A stretch of DNA of 64,000 nt from Staphylococcus agnetis (GTDB taxonomy: Bacteria > Bacillota > Bacilli > Staphylococcales > Staphylococcaceae): positions 48,673-112,672 of the forward strand of contig NZ_PPQF01000009.1 of NCBI RefSeq assembly GCF_002901865.1. The letters are read 5' to 3'. This document shows, piece by piece, positions 10,603 to 19,591 of this stretch. Under the pieces are notes generated by a model. The model was not told where the DNA came from. It ran no database searches and saw only the letters and a list, made by a program, of their open reading frames with translations. The position numbers were made by a program, and so were the translations under genes. How positions within the stretch are numbered: position 1 is the stretch's first letter; each line of letters starts with the position of its first letter.

Positions 10603-11439
10603 TTATACACCTGTCCATTGATGGAATTCTGACAGTTGCGTAATAAATATAAGATTAATCATACAACATATGAACAGTCCGATATTGACATAAATTAACG
10701 CAAGTGATGAGAACTTGCGCAACAACCTTAATGTAATGTAAAACCCGTAACATATTAAGATAAAGATTGATGATATGACTTTTAAATCTAAAAATATATG
10801 ATGCCCTAACGTCAATATCCCCCATTGAATACCTAAGAGAATACTGATAAACAGTAACATTACTCCTAAAAACGAACTATAAAAAACGCCTTTTTCTAAA
10901 GTTGCCACACTACCAATACGAAAGTAATCTTGATTAAAACGCTTTTCTTTTAAATTACGATATTGTATTAAATACAGTATCGCATTCACACACGCAATTG
11001 CGAAAAAAAGATAACTGACAAGTGCGAATGAGATATGGAAGATTAATAACTCATTAATCACATTTAAACGTGAACCATTTAACTGTAATTGATTCGGATG
11101 AAACGTATGAATTGCCATAAACATTAAACCTATCAGATTCAGCAATGCAATTAAATATGCGGAACTTCTAAAGACCGCAAAGATAAAAGTAATCGTTAAT
11201 ATCAGCCATGTTAGTATATAAAAACTTTCAATAATTGAGGTTAAAGGTAATTGCCCCATCCAAAAAATATACAAAACCAATGAACTGGTCTGAAGTACCC
11301 ATGCGATGCCTAATGTATAAAATCCAATATTTTGAAATCGACTATTTTTATGCAATACATCGATCGTTAAAGTGAGCACACTGATTAAATAAATGATAAA
11401 GATACATTCATGAAATCTTATAAAAAATGCTTCTTCCAT
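10603..11439 (-). CDS. hemX: HemX-type membrane protein (CcsA/ResC-like fold)
   Basis: The 278-residue polytopic membrane protein has about eight hydrophobic segments and resembles the cytochrome-c assembly CcsA family. Position between hemA and hemC defines it as HemX, which in Bacillus lowers the amount of glutamyl-tRNA reductase HemA and so restrains haem synthesis. No enzymatic motif is visible. It starts 15 bases after hemA with a weak GGTGATG ribosome site, which would keep its level below that of HemA. The regulatory role is inferred from the family. Confidence 0.88.
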   Translation of the reverse strand: MEEAFFIRFHECIFIIYLISVLTLTIDVLHKNSRFQNIGFYTLGIAWVLQTSSLVLYIFWMGQLPLTSIIESFYILTWLILTITFIFAVFRSSAYLIALLNLIGLMFMAIHTFHPNQLQLNGSRLNVINELLIFHISFALVSYLFFAIACVNAILYLIQYRNLKEKRFNQDYFRIGSVATLEKGVFYSSFLGVMLLFISILLGIQWGILTLGHHIFLDLKVISSIFILICYGFYITLRLLRKFSSLALIYVNIGLFICCMINLIFITQLSEFHQWTGV

Positions 11440-11453
11440 AGCATCACCATTCT

Positions 11454-12794
11454 TTAATTATCTAGTAAGAAAAACCTCTGCTTAAGTAAGTGTCTCTTTT
11501 TTTCAGTGGCTTCTGTCTTATAGTCAGACGTCACCTCTAAATCAAAAATCTCTTTAAAGAGTGCTAACTTTTCTTCTGAATATTTATCATCGCTAATTTC
11601 TTTAGCTTGCTTAATAGGATCTTTTAACATTTGGTTAATAATACTTTTAGTATGCTTAGATATCACTTTACGTTCTCTATCAGATAAATGTGGCAACTTA
11701 CGATCGATACTAATCATTGTTTCTTCCTGAATGGTCATTGCTTTTTCGCGCAACGCTCGAATGACAGGGACGACGCCTAACATTTTGACCCACTCATTAT
11801 GCTTATCAATTTCATTTGGAATGCGTTCAGCGATAAGTGCTGCAGCTTTTTGACGCTCTCTCATATTCGCATCAACAAGCCCTTTTAAATCATCGACATC
11901 GTATATAAAAATATTAGAATCAACGGTGTCTAGTGGTTCAATATCTCGCGGTACCGCGATATCGATTAAAACCTGTTGACGATTTTTATTTAAATCGTGA
12001 CTCAGTGCAATCATGTCTTTTGTAATGACAAACCCTTCTGCACTCGTTGAACTAATTACAATGTCAGCAGTAGCCAAATAATGCGTTATTTCAGAAAACG
12101 CACCGACAGAAATATGATGTTTTAGTGCTAAATCTTCAGCACGTTCAAGCGTTCTGTTGATAACTGTTATATCTGTCACGCCTGCACCTTTTAAATTCAT
12201 AATGGCAAGTTCTGCCATTTCACCTGCACCAATCACTAAAGCATTACGACGCGTTAATTTACCGTAAATTTTCTTCGCTAGCTCCACCGCTGCATAAGAA
12301 ACGCTTGTAGCATGATCGGCTATATCCGTTTCATGATGCGCTTTTTTACTAAATGTAATCGCTCGCTTGAATAATTCATTAAAAATAATACCCGTAGTTC
12401 CTGCTTTTTGCGCAATTAAAAATGCATCTCGGATTTGACCCAAAATTTGCGTTTCACCTAATACAATAGAATCTAATCCAGATGTAACTCTAAACAAATG
12501 TGTCACAGCATCATCTTCCACTTTCACATCTGTAAATTGCTTGATTTCATCAACTTCAAAATTAAACTCACGCGCTAAAAAGCGTTGAATATAATATCGC
12601 CCAGTATGAATTTGGTCTACAATAGCATAGACTTCAGTTCGATTACATGTGGATACGATAACATTTTCTAATATTGATTTCGTTTCATACAACGTTTCAT
12701 GTACACGATACATATCCACGTTATTAAAATTTAATTTTTCTCTCAATGATACATTCGCAGTGTGATGATTCACACTTACAGAAATCATATACAT
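11454..12794 (-). CDS. hemA: Glutamyl-tRNA reductase
   Basis: HemA reduces glutamyl-tRNA-Glu to glutamate-1-semialdehyde with NADPH and commits carbon to haem. The 446-residue protein shows the catalytic cysteine segment [13 protein letters not shown] (near residue 50), [16 protein letters not shown], the NADPH loop [11 protein letters not shown], and the C-terminal dimerisation helix region. It is the first gene of the operon, with a GGGGG ribosome site. The promoter carries a PerR-like box. In enterobacteria and some Gram-positives HemA is also controlled by protein stability. Confidence 0.97.
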   Translation of the reverse strand: MYMISVSVNHHTANVSLREKLNFNNVDMYRVHETLYETKSILENVIVSTCNRTEVYAIVDQIHTGRYYIQRFLAREFNFEVDEIKQFTDVKVEDDAVTHLFRVTSGLDSIVLGETQILGQIRDAFLIAQKAGTTGIIFNELFKRAITFSKKAHHETDIADHATSVSYAAVELAKKIYGKLTRRNALVIGAGEMAELAIMNLKGAGVTDITVINRTLERAEDLALKHHISVGAFSEITHYLATADIVISSTSAEGFVITKDMIALSHDLNKNRQQVLIDIAVPRDIEPLDTVDSNIFIYDVDDLKGLVDANMRERQKAAALIAERIPNEIDKHNEWVKMLGVVPVIRALREKAMTIQEETMISIDRKLPHLSDRERKVISKHTKSIINQMLKDPIKQAKEISDDKYSEEKLALFKEIFDLEVTSDYKTEATEKKRHLLKQRFFLLDN

Positions 12795-12826
12795 TATAAC
12801 GCCCCCGTTATATCTACAATACCCAA

Positions 12827-12863
12827 ATTATAACATACATTAAAGTCATTCTAATTATTATTG
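12827..12863 (-). promoter_or_regulatory. hemA operon promoter with PerR-like box
   Basis: A TATAAT -10 lies at 12832-12827 and a weak -35 (TTAGAA) at 12854-12849, 16 bases apart. The sequence TTCTAATTATTATTG (12849-12863) matches 11 of 14 defined positions of the PerR box TTATAATNATTATAA and covers the -35. B. subtilis hemA is a known PerR target, so peroxide-responsive repression is plausible but inferred. Confidence 0.5.
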
Positions 12864-12916
12864 CCCGTATTTATAAGTTGCTAAATGATGTTGTCATGAA
12901 TTTGTCAAACTCACAT

Positions 12917-13504
12917 TTAAAAGTGCGTCGTAATCGCATCCCAAATCATTTGTTGATTTTTTTTATCAACAGAAGAATAACTGATGATTTGATCACCTTT
13001 TTCGAGTTCTAATGCTTCTTTTATCACTTTGATATGTTTTTGAACCTTACCTTTAGGAATTTTATCCTCTTTAGTCGCGATAATTAATGTTGGAATCTCA
13101 TGATATTTTAAGAAGTCATACATGAGGACATCATCTTCTGTAGGAGGGTGCCTAAGATCTACTAATTGAATAACAAGTTTTAAAGCCTCTCGTTGTGTAA
13201 TATATGTTTCAATCATTTTTCCAAACGCTTCTCTTTGTTTTTTACTTACCTTTGCGTACCCATATCCTGGAACATCGACAAAGATTAACTGATGATCAAT
13301 ATCAAAAAAGTTTAATGTTTGTGTTTTACCGGGTTGTTGGGACGTTCTTGCCATGTTTTTCCGACCAATCATACTGTTTATAAACGATGATTTTCCAACA
13401 TTAGAACGCCCACTCAGCGCCACCTCAGGCAATCCAATTTCAGGATACTGTTCAGGTTTGACCGCACTTATTAAAATATCTACATTATTTGGATTAATAT
13501 TCAT
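12917..13504 (-). CDS. ysxC: Ribosome-biogenesis GTPase YsxC/EngB
   Basis: This essential GTPase acts in assembly of the 50S subunit. The 195-residue protein has the G1 loop GRSNVGKSS near residue 32, the G2 threonine in QQPGKTQT, G3 as [10 protein letters not shown]4 as TKED and a short C-terminal G5-like SSVDKK. The start ATG has GAGGTG six bases upstream. It follows clpX, as in Bacillus, but a strong terminator ends immediately before its ribosome site, so it probably depends on read-through of the clpX transcript or on an unseen promoter. Confidence 0.95.
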   Translation of the reverse strand: MNINPNNVDILISAVKPEQYPEIGLPEVALSGRSNVGKSSFINSMIGRKNMARTSQQPGKTQTLNFFDIDHQLIFVDVPGYGYAKVSKKQREAFGKMIETYITQREALKLVIQLVDLRHPPTEDDVLMYDFLKYHEIPTLIIATKEDKIPKGKVQKHIKVIKEALELEKGDQIISYSSVDKKNQQMIWDAITTHF

Positions 13505-13516
13505 GTATTCACCTCA

Positions 13517-13555
13517 TAAAAAAGCCTAAGTTGAATCGTTACATTCAGCTTAGGC
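13517..13555 (-). terminator. Terminator between clpX and ysxC
   Basis: GCCTAAGTTGAAT and ATTCAGCTTAGGC form a stem; the minus-strand U-run (13522-13517) is followed directly by the ysxC ribosome site GAGGTG. It ends the clpX transcript and may throttle ysxC. Confidence 0.85.
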
Positions 13556-13573
13556 CAATAATGATGCCTATTG

Positions 13574-14836
13574 TTATGCAGAAGTTTTCTTATCGTTTAA
13601 AAGATTTCCTTCTGAATCATATAAATCAGGCTCAGTTTCGTTAATAATCGTTTCTTTCGTAATGACTACTTTTGCAACATTTTCAGTTGAAGGGACATCA
13701 AACATAATATCGATGAGCGCTTCTTCGATAATCGAGCGTAAACCACGCGCGCCAGTTTTACGTTCAATGGCTTTTTCACTAATCGCATTAAGTGCTTCTT
13801 CTGTAAATTCTAATGCAACATTATCCAACTCTAACATTTTCGTATATTGTTTAACGAGTGCATTTTTAGGTTGTGTTAAAATGTTTTTTAATGCTTCAAC
13901 ATCTAATGTTTCAAGATTAGCAACGATCGGTACACGACCGATAAATTCAGGGATTAAGCCATACGTTTGTAAATCTTCAGGACGAATATGTTCTAATAAT
14001 GATGCGTCATCATAATTTGATGCTTCGCTACTCGCAAAACCAATGACTTTTTCTCCTAAACGGCGTTTAATCACGTCTTCAATGCCATCAAACGCACCAC
14101 CAAGAATAAATAAAATATTCGTAGTATCGATTTGAATAAATTCTTGATTTGGATGCTTACGTCCACCTTGTGGCGGTACACTCGCAGTCGTACCCTCTAA
14201 TATTTTTAATAATGCTTGTTGCACACCTTCACCTGATACATCGCGTGTAATCGATGTATTTTCAGATTTACGTGCAATTTTATCTATCTCATCAACATAA
14301 ATAATCCCTTTTTCAGCTTTATCGATATCAAAATCAGCTGCTTGGATTAAACGTAAAAGGATATTTTCAACATCTTCACCCACATAACCCGCTTCCGTTA
14401 AACTCGTTGCATCCGCAATAGCAAACGGCACATTTAATGTTCGAGCTAATGTTTGCGCTAATAATGTTTTACCACTACCAGTCGGCCCTATAAGTGCAAC
14501 ATTACTTTTTTGCAATTCTACATCGTCATCTTTAGGTCCTAATTGTTTAACACGTTTATAATGGTTATATACAGCTACTGCTAACGATTTTTTAGCTTTA
14601 TCTTGACCGATAACGTAGCTGTCTAATTGTTCCATAATTTCTTTTGGTGTGGGTAATTCTGTAAGTTCTTCTGTTTCGTTTTGATTCAATTCTTCTTCAA
14701 CAATCTCAGAGCAAAGTTCGATACATTCATTACAAATGTATACACCACTTCCTGCTACAAGCTTCTTGACTTGGTCTTGATCTTTACCACAGAAAGAACA
14801 TTTTAAGTTTTCTTCATCTTCATTGAATTTAAACAT
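13574..14836 (-). CDS. clpX: ATP-dependent Clp protease ATPase subunit ClpX
   Basis: ClpX unfolds substrates and feeds them to ClpP. The 420-residue protein has an N-terminal zinc-binding domain (CSFCGKDQ ... [10 protein letters not shown]), Walker [13 protein letters not shown] near residues 117-128, Walker [11 protein letters not shown], the [16 protein letters not shown] pore-domain segment (here [12 protein letters not shown]), the ClpP-contacting IGF loop (VIGFASS) and the sensor-2 arginine in GARGLRS. It has its own promoter and lies between tig and ysxC. Confidence 0.98.
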   Translation of the reverse strand: MFKFNEDEENLKCSFCGKDQDQVKKLVAGSGVYICNECIELCSEIVEEELNQNETEELTELPTPKEIMEQLDSYVIGQDKAKKSLAVAVYNHYKRVKQLGPKDDDVELQKSNVALIGPTGSGKTLLAQTLARTLNVPFAIADATSLTEAGYVGEDVENILLRLIQAADFDIDKAEKGIIYVDEIDKIARKSENTSITRDVSGEGVQQALLKILEGTTASVPPQGGRKHPNQEFIQIDTTNILFILGGAFDGIEDVIKRRLGEKVIGFASSEASNYDDASLLEHIRPEDLQTYGLIPEFIGRVPIVANLETLDVEALKNILTQPKNALVKQYTKMLELDNVALEFTEEALNAISEKAIERKTGARGLRSIIEEALIDIMFDVPSTENVAKVVITKETIINETEPDLYDSEGNLLNDKKTSA

Positions 14837-14863
14837 AATTGATTACACCCCTGTTCTTCTATG

Positions 14864-14892
14864 ACTATACTAAAAAGCATTCTATTACGCAA
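14864..14892 (-). promoter_or_regulatory. clpX promoter
   Basis: TTGCGT (14892-14887) and TATAGT (14869-14864) have an ideal 17-base spacer. Just upstream, GATAGCCTATC (14896-14906) is a short palindrome that could be an operator; no regulator is assigned. Confidence 0.65.
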
Positions 14893-14913
14893 ATGGATAG
14901 CCTATCAAGTTAT

Positions 14914-14981
14914 TTGCATAAAATAAGATGGGAGTGAATGTGAAACCGATATGCATCACTTGGCTTCAAACACTCACCCCC
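14914..14981 (-). terminator. Terminator after tig
   Basis: Arms 14930-14947 and 14962-14981 pair over about 18 positions with two wobbles and a TT bulge. On the minus strand they are followed by a T-rich tract. It ends the trigger factor transcript upstream of the clpX promoter. Confidence 0.75.
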
Positions 14982-15048
14982 GCAACTATTCATTTACTAT
15001 TTAAATTGAGAAATGAAACCATATTAGCATGTTTCGTTATCTCAAAGC

Positions 15049-16362
15049 TTATTTGTCGCTTTCTTCTTCTTTAGTCGCTTCAACAAGCTTAGCTTCTTTA
15101 ACTAATAAATCAATAACTTTTTTCACACGTACGTCATTTTTAACGATGTCTGTGTTACCTAAAGTTGATTTAATATCGTCTACAGAAATACCGAATTGAG
15201 CACTCATTGTTTCAAGTTCTTTTTCAACATCTTCGTCTGTTGCTTCGATATTTTCAGCATCTGCAATCGCAGCTAATGTTAAGTTTGTTTTCACGCGTTG
15301 TTCAGCATCTTCTTTCATTTGACCACGTAAATCCTCTTCAGATTGACCTGAAATTTGGAAATACGTTTCAAGGTTTAATCCTTGTTGTTGTAAACGTTGT
15401 GCGAATTCTTGTACCATGCGATCTTCTTCTGTTTTAATCATCGCATTTGGAATATCAACTTTAGCATTATCTGTAGCTTTTGTAATTGCTTCTTCTTTTT
15501 GTGTATTTTCAGCTTCAGTCGCTTTATTTTCTGCTAATTGCTTACGTAAGTTTTCTTTATATTCATCTACAGTATTTGCTTCAGAATCAAGTTCATTCGC
15601 AAGCTCGTCGTCTAATTCTGGCACTTCTTTTGATTTAATTTCATTGATTTTTGTTTTGAAAGTTGCTGGTTTACCTGCTAATTCTTCAGCGTGGTATTCT
15701 TCAGGGAATGTTACTTCAACATCCTTTTCTTCACCAACAGCTAAACCAACAAGTTGTTCTTCGAAACCTGGGATAAACATACCAGATCCGATTTCTAAGT
15801 CATAACCGTCAGCTTGTCCACCTTCAAATTGTTCACCATCAACATAACCATCGAAGTCAAGATTTACAGTATCGCCTTCTTCAACTTTACCGTCTTCTTT
15901 AACCACCATATCAGCCATTGCTTCTAAACGTTGTTGAATAGTTTCTTCCACTTCTTCATCTGTTAATTCAGTATTTTGTTTTTCAATTTCTAACCCTTTG
16001 TAGTCACCTAATTCAACTTCAGGTTCTACAGTAACTGTCGCATCAAATTTGAATTCTTTACCTTTTTCAATTTGAGTTACTTCAATTTCAGGTTGATCTA
16101 CTGGATTAATACCAGCTTCTTCAACTGCATTGCTGTATGCTTTTGGTAATAAAATGTCTACAGCGTCTTGATATAACGCTTCAACACCAAAACGTTGTTC
16201 GAAAATTGGACGTGGCACTTTACCTTTACGGAAGCCAGGTACGTTAATTTGTTTAACTACTTTTTTAAAAGCTTGATCTAATGCTTTATCTACTTCTTCA
16301 GCAGGAACAGTTACTTGTAATAACCCTTCGTTGCCTTCTTTCTTTTCCCAAGTTGCTGTCAT
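15049..16362 (-). CDS. tig: Trigger factor, ribosome-associated chaperone
   Basis: Trigger factor binds nascent chains at the ribosome exit tunnel and has peptidyl-prolyl isomerase activity. The 437-residue protein has the ribosome-binding signature [17 protein letters not shown] near residues 43-59, an FKBP-type PPIase domain ([15 protein letters not shown] ... [15 protein letters not shown]), and a long acidic helical C-terminal domain. The start [11 protein letters not shown] at 16362 has GGAGG nine bases upstream; 16 further upstream codons are open but unsupported. Confidence 0.97.
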   Translation of the reverse strand: MTATWEKKEGNEGLLQVTVPAEEVDKALDQAFKKVVKQINVPGFRKGKVPRPIFEQRFGVEALYQDAVDILLPKAYSNAVEEAGINPVDQPEIEVTQIEKGKEFKFDATVTVEPEVELGDYKGLEIEKQNTELTDEEVEETIQQRLEAMADMVVKEDGKVEEGDTVNLDFDGYVDGEQFEGGQADGYDLEIGSGMFIPGFEEQLVGLAVGEEKDVEVTFPEEYHAEELAGKPATFKTKINEIKSKEVPELDDELANELDSEANTVDEYKENLRKQLAENKATEAENTQKEEAITKATDNAKVDIPNAMIKTEEDRMVQEFAQRLQQQGLNLETYFQISGQSEEDLRGQMKEDAEQRVKTNLTLAAIADAENIEATDEDVEKELETMSAQFGISVDDIKSTLGNTDIVKNDVRVKKVIDLLVKEAKLVEATKEEESDK

Positions 16363-16446
16363 GTGTATAAACCTCCATGATATACTATTAAAATTTTTCA
16401 ACTTCTTCATTATAGCATAGGTTGGCGTGGTGATAAACCCAAGCGC

Positions 16447-17370
16447 CTATGTATTTAATAAATTTATAAGTTCAACCAATGCATGTAAGTCGTCATCCAT
16501 TTTGTTTTCCTCGCCTGTTAAGGATTTAAAGTACATTTGATACGCTTTCAACCAATGGTCAATAGTATCAATTGAAGTAATTTCAAAAGGATACAACGCG
16601 ATATTGTGTGTATTGAGGTGCACATACGCCTCACTTACTAATGATGGCATTGCTTTCTCTAACCATTCGATGATTCTAGGCATCAGTTGATTGTTGAAGC
16701 TTGTGTGTGAAACGCCTTTTAAACGATGAGGTTTAACCTCTGTGTGTAAGCCGAATTTTTCAATGTGAATCGGTTGTTCATAGTGTGCAAATTTTAAATA
16801 TTCAAGAATAAGCGTCATTAACCGATGATTGAGGGATTCATGTTTGATATAAAATGCAAATGTGTCTGCATATTGATAAGCATGGTCATCAATTAAATCT
16901 AATAACAATTTCGTCTGTTCACCATTAGAAAGACTAAAGAAAGATTGTAATTGGTAATGAAAATAATCTTTACGCTTATTAAGTTCTGCCGTCGCTTGAT
17001 CTTTAATAGGTAAAAATACTAAGCGTGTTTGATGTTCGTTAACTTCATCAATCACTTGATCAATGACATCAATCACAGCATGATATTGTTTTAATTCAAA
17101 CAAACTTTTCACATAATAAATCATCAAAGTATCGTATGGTTGGAACCCTTGTGACATTAAAATATTTGCTTCTTCTTTTAATTCAAGATATGACTTTAAC
17201 TCCCATAATGTTTCGCATTTCATTAGCGCTAATTGTGACGTTAACTCAAACGATGCTTCGTACGTAATGAATAAATCATACACACGTTCATAGTCGCCTT
17301 GATTAAAAAATGTGATCATATCTTTTTCAATTTTATCTTTACGCTTTGGAAATGGAATTATTTCACTCAT
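16447..17370 (-). CDS. Conserved hypothetical protein, TPR-like helical
   Basis: I recognise this only as the conserved staphylococcal gene next to tig. The 307-residue protein starts MSEIIPFPKRKDK and is predicted cytosolic and almost entirely helical. Repeating patterns of small and aromatic residues (FNQGDYERVYDLF, LWELKSYLELKEEA, LFELKQYHAVIDVID) resemble tetratricopeptide repeats in the first 130 residues. No catalytic motif or membrane segment is visible. The ATG at 17370 has AGGTG upstream, overlapping the stop of the Nudix gene, so the two are co-transcribed. Function unknown; scaffolding or protein binding is a guess. Confidence 0.75.
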   Translation of the reverse strand: MSEIIPFPKRKDKIEKDMITFFNQGDYERVYDLFITYEASFELTSQLALMKCETLWELKSYLELKEEANILMSQGFQPYDTLMIYYVKSLFELKQYHAVIDVIDQVIDEVNEHQTRLVFLPIKDQATAELNKRKDYFHYQLQSFFSLSNGEQTKLLLDLIDDHAYQYADTFAFYIKHESLNHRLMTLILEYLKFAHYEQPIHIEKFGLHTEVKPHRLKGVSHTSFNNQLMPRIIEWLEKAMPSLVSEAYVHLNTHNIALYPFEITSIDTIDHWLKAYQMYFKSLTGEENKMDDDLHALVELINLLNT

Positions 17371-17379
17371 CTTTATCAC

Positions 17380-17991
17380 CTATTTCAAATCTTGTAAAAT
17401 AAGTGCACTCCATGATTCGAATTGATTTAAATCATTGATGTCTTCAAGAGACTTCCATTCTATTTTCAATGTATCTGTTTCTTTAACTTCAATGTTATTG
17501 GCTTTGACTTTAACTTTAAAAACAATACCAATATGAACTTTACCCACTTCGTTAGAGTCGTCATTGATGAATCCAACATGTTCAAGTTGTGATGCACTTG
17601 TAACATGAAGCCCCACCTCTTCTTCAAGCTCACGACTTGCATTGACAATAATTAAGTCATTGATGGTTTGTGCATCTGGAACATCATTCATATGCCCACC
17701 TACACCAATAGAGCCTTGTCCGTGTAGACGTGCTTCACCACCACCTGATAAACGTTCATAGACTAAAAGGTCGCCATTTTCATTTTCAAGTATGCAGTAG
17801 GATATAAGTTGTTTGTAAGAAGGATCCTCTTCCATATCCCCACGTCTTTTTACTTCATACTGGTCTAATGTGTTAAAAATTTCAATACTCTTCGCATCGC
17901 TTTTAGAAATAAAACCATTAAAAGCATTCTTTTCTTGGTTGAACAACGAATGACGTTGTACGACAGCGATTTGTTCATCAAATTTCGACAT
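17380..17991 (-). CDS. Nudix-domain hydrolase with divergent Nudix box
   Basis: The 203-residue protein carries a Nudix core: SYCILENENGDLLVYERL as the first strands, GQGSIGVGGHMN as the glycine loop, and ASRELEEEVGL as the metal-binding helix. Relative to the canonical G-x5-E-x7-RELxEExGL box, the first G and E are both replaced by Asp when counted back from RELEEEVGL. Metal binding by the REL-EE part is preserved, so activity is likely, but the substrate is unknown. Start 17991 has GGAG seven bases upstream. It is the first gene of a two-gene unit with the TPR-like protein. Confidence 0.85.
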   Translation of the reverse strand: MSKFDEQIAVVQRHSLFNQEKNAFNGFISKSDAKSIEIFNTLDQYEVKRRGDMEEDPSYKQLISYCILENENGDLLVYERLSGGGEARLHGQGSIGVGGHMNDVPDAQTINDLIIVNASRELEEEVGLHVTSASQLEHVGFINDDSNEVGKVHIGIVFKVKVKANNIEVKETDTLKIEWKSLEDINDLNQFESWSALILQDLK

Positions 17992-18149
17992 AATGTTCTC
18001 CTTTATATTCATTTTCTTAATCGTATCAGAGAATGGGTATAACGAAAAGTGATATACCGTATCAATGACAACTTACACATGGTGTTTTCTCGTTTTACTC
18101 CATTATTTTTCGTCTAAATTAAATTGAAGAAGCTACATGCACACAAAGA

Positions 18150-18203
18150 TAAAAATGCTTTTCACTCAAAAGATTAAATCTTTAGACGTGAAAAGCATTT
18201 TTA
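18150..18203. terminator. Terminator after rplT
   Basis: AAAAATGCTTTTCAC and GTGAAAAGCATTTTT form a perfect 15-base stem around a 22-base loop. It closes the infC-rpmI-rplT operon and could work in both directions. Confidence 0.9.
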
Positions 18204-18210
18204 ATTAGGT

Positions 18211-18567
18211 TTATTTTAAAGCTTCTTTCGCTTTACTTACTAATTCACCGAAAGCTTTATCGTCTGAAATCGCGATTTCAGAAAGCATTTTACGGTTAAT
18301 ATCGATACCAGCAGTTTTTAAACCGTTCATTAAACGTGAGTAGCTGATGTCGTGTTGACGTGCAGCTGCATTGATACGTGTAATCCATAATTTACGGAAG
18401 TCACGTTTTCTTTGACGGCGGTCACGGAATGAATATTGACCTGATTTCATTACTTGTTGTTTTGCTACTTTATATAATGTACTTTTTGAACCAAAGTAAC
18501 CTTTTGCTAATTTAATCGTCTTTTTACGACGCGCTCTTGTTACTGTTCCACCTTTAACACGTGGCAT
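18211..18567 (-). CDS. rplT: 50S ribosomal protein L20
   Basis: L20 is an early assembly protein of the large subunit that binds 23S rRNA. The 118-residue protein begins [16 protein letters not shown] and has the [16 protein letters not shown] helix and [15 protein letters not shown] segment of the family. GGAGG lies eight bases before the ATG. It is the last gene of infC-rpmI-rplT. In Firmicutes L20 represses this operon through the leader described upstream of infC. Confidence 0.98.
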   Translation of the reverse strand: MPRVKGGTVTRARRKKTIKLAKGYFGSKSTLYKVAKQQVMKSGQYSFRDRRQRKRDFRKLWITRINAAARQHDISYSRLMNGLKTAGIDINRKMLSEIAISDDKAFGELVSKAKEALK

Positions 18568-18626
18568 AATAAATTCCTCCTTTTATCTCTTGCGGTATGC
18601 CTTACATACCATATCGAAAACTAAAA

Positions 18627-18827
18627 TTATTTAACGTATGTTAATAACTGTCTTACACGTTTTGCATCGCTCTTAGATACTAATGATGCTTTACGTAATT
18701 GACGTTTTTGCTTTGTAGATTTGTTAGCGAATAAGTGAGAAGTGTACGCTCTAGAACGTTTTAATTGACCAGATCCAGTTCTTTTAACACGTTTCGCTGC
18801 TCCGCGATGAGTTTTCATTTTAGGCAT
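18627..18827 (-). CDS. rpmI: 50S ribosomal protein L35
   Basis: L35 is a small basic protein of the large subunit. The 66-residue sequence [20 protein letters not shown] with a lysine- and arginine-rich remainder is typical. GGAGG lies eight bases before the ATG. It sits between infC and rplT. Confidence 0.98.
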   Translation of the reverse strand: MPKMKTHRGAAKRVKRTGSGQLKRSRAYTSHLFANKSTKQKRQLRKASLVSKSDAKRVRQLLTYVK

Positions 18828-18854
18828 AGTGAGTTCCTCCTATTTAATCGTTGT

Positions 18855-19373
18855 TTATTTTTCGTTAGTTGGCGCTAACATAAGAAACATTTGACGGCCT
18901 TCCATTTTAGGCTTTTGCTCTACAGATGCAATATCTTTACATTCATCAGCAAACTTTTCTAAAACACGTTGACCAATTTCTTTATGTGTAATGGCACGCC
19001 CTCTGAAACGAATCGAAACTTTAACTTTATCACCTTTAGATAAGAATTTACGTCCGTTTTTAAGCTTTGTATTGAAGTCATGTTCTTCAATTGTTGGACT
19101 TAAACGTATTTCTTTCACGTTGATAATTTTTTGTTTCTTTTTCATTTCTTTTTCTTTCTTTTGTTGCTCAAATTTGTACTTACCATAGTCCATAATACGA
19201 GCAACAGGCGGTTTCGCATTAGGTGCAACAACAACGACATCTAATCCTAGACGGTCTGCCATTTCTAATGCTTCATGTTTGGTTTTTAAACCAATTTGGT
19301 CACCATTTTGACCGATAACACGTAATTCTTTTGCGCGAATCTTTTCATTAACTTGCGTTTGATCCTTAGCTAT
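18855..19373 (-). CDS. infC: Translation initiation factor IF-3 (probable AUA start)
   Basis: IF-3 binds the 30S subunit and monitors start-codon and initiator-tRNA pairing. The protein shows [36 protein letters not shown], the linker lysines EKEMKKKQK, and the C-domain [14 protein letters not shown]. No ATG precedes the conserved region at a usable distance. The ribosome site GGAGGTG (19386-19380) is followed after six bases by ATA (19373-19371), giving a protein starting [11 protein letters not shown]. The conventional alternative GTG at 19382 is part of the ribosome site itself and is unlikely. Rare start codons in infC allow IF-3 to limit its own synthesis in other bacteria. Confidence 0.93.
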   Translation of the reverse strand: MAKDQTQVNEKIRAKELRVIGQNGDQIGLKTKHEALEMADRLGLDVVVVAPNAKPPVARIMDYGKYKFEQQKKEKEMKKKQKIINVKEIRLSPTIEEHDFNTKLKNGRKFLSKGDKVKVSIRFRGRAITHKEIGQRVLEKFADECKDIASVEQKPKMEGRQMFLMLAPTNEK

Positions 19374-19386
19374 GGTTGACACCTCC

Positions 19387-19556
19387 AATAGTTTTACGAA
19401 TGGTCCAAGTACAAAAAGAAGCGAGGACATAAAATGTCCCCGCTTCTTCAATAACATGAACGTTTTCTACATGTTTATCGTTTACCTGCCAACTGCTTGA
19501 TGCGTCGCTACAGGTGAGAAGCGGGTGCTTCTACTTGGTCCGTTTCGTAATCAACA
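19387..19556 (-). promoter_or_regulatory. L20-type attenuator leader of infC-rpmI-rplT
   Basis: The leader ends in a strong terminator (19416-19448; AAGAAGCG-GGACA stem, U-run after it on the minus strand). The upstream segment CCCGCTTCT (minus strand, 19525-19517) is perfectly complementary over nine bases to the 5' arm of that terminator (19447-19439), so it can form an antiterminator. This matches the Firmicute L20 leader, where ribosomal protein L20 favours termination. Confidence 0.85.
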
Positions 19557-19562
19557 GAATTA

Positions 19563-19591
19563 ACTATACCAAGTTGTTACGAATTAGTCAA
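19563..19591 (-). promoter_or_regulatory. infC promoter overlapping the lysP stop codon
   Basis: TTGACT (19591-19586) and TATAGT (19568-19563) have a 17-base spacer. The -35 element overlaps the last codons and stop of lysP. Confidence 0.8.

Noticed and set aside
15416..15805. 129-codon plus-strand open frame within tig
   Set aside because: Serine-rich antisense shadow of the acidic trigger factor sequence; no ribosome site or recognisable domain.
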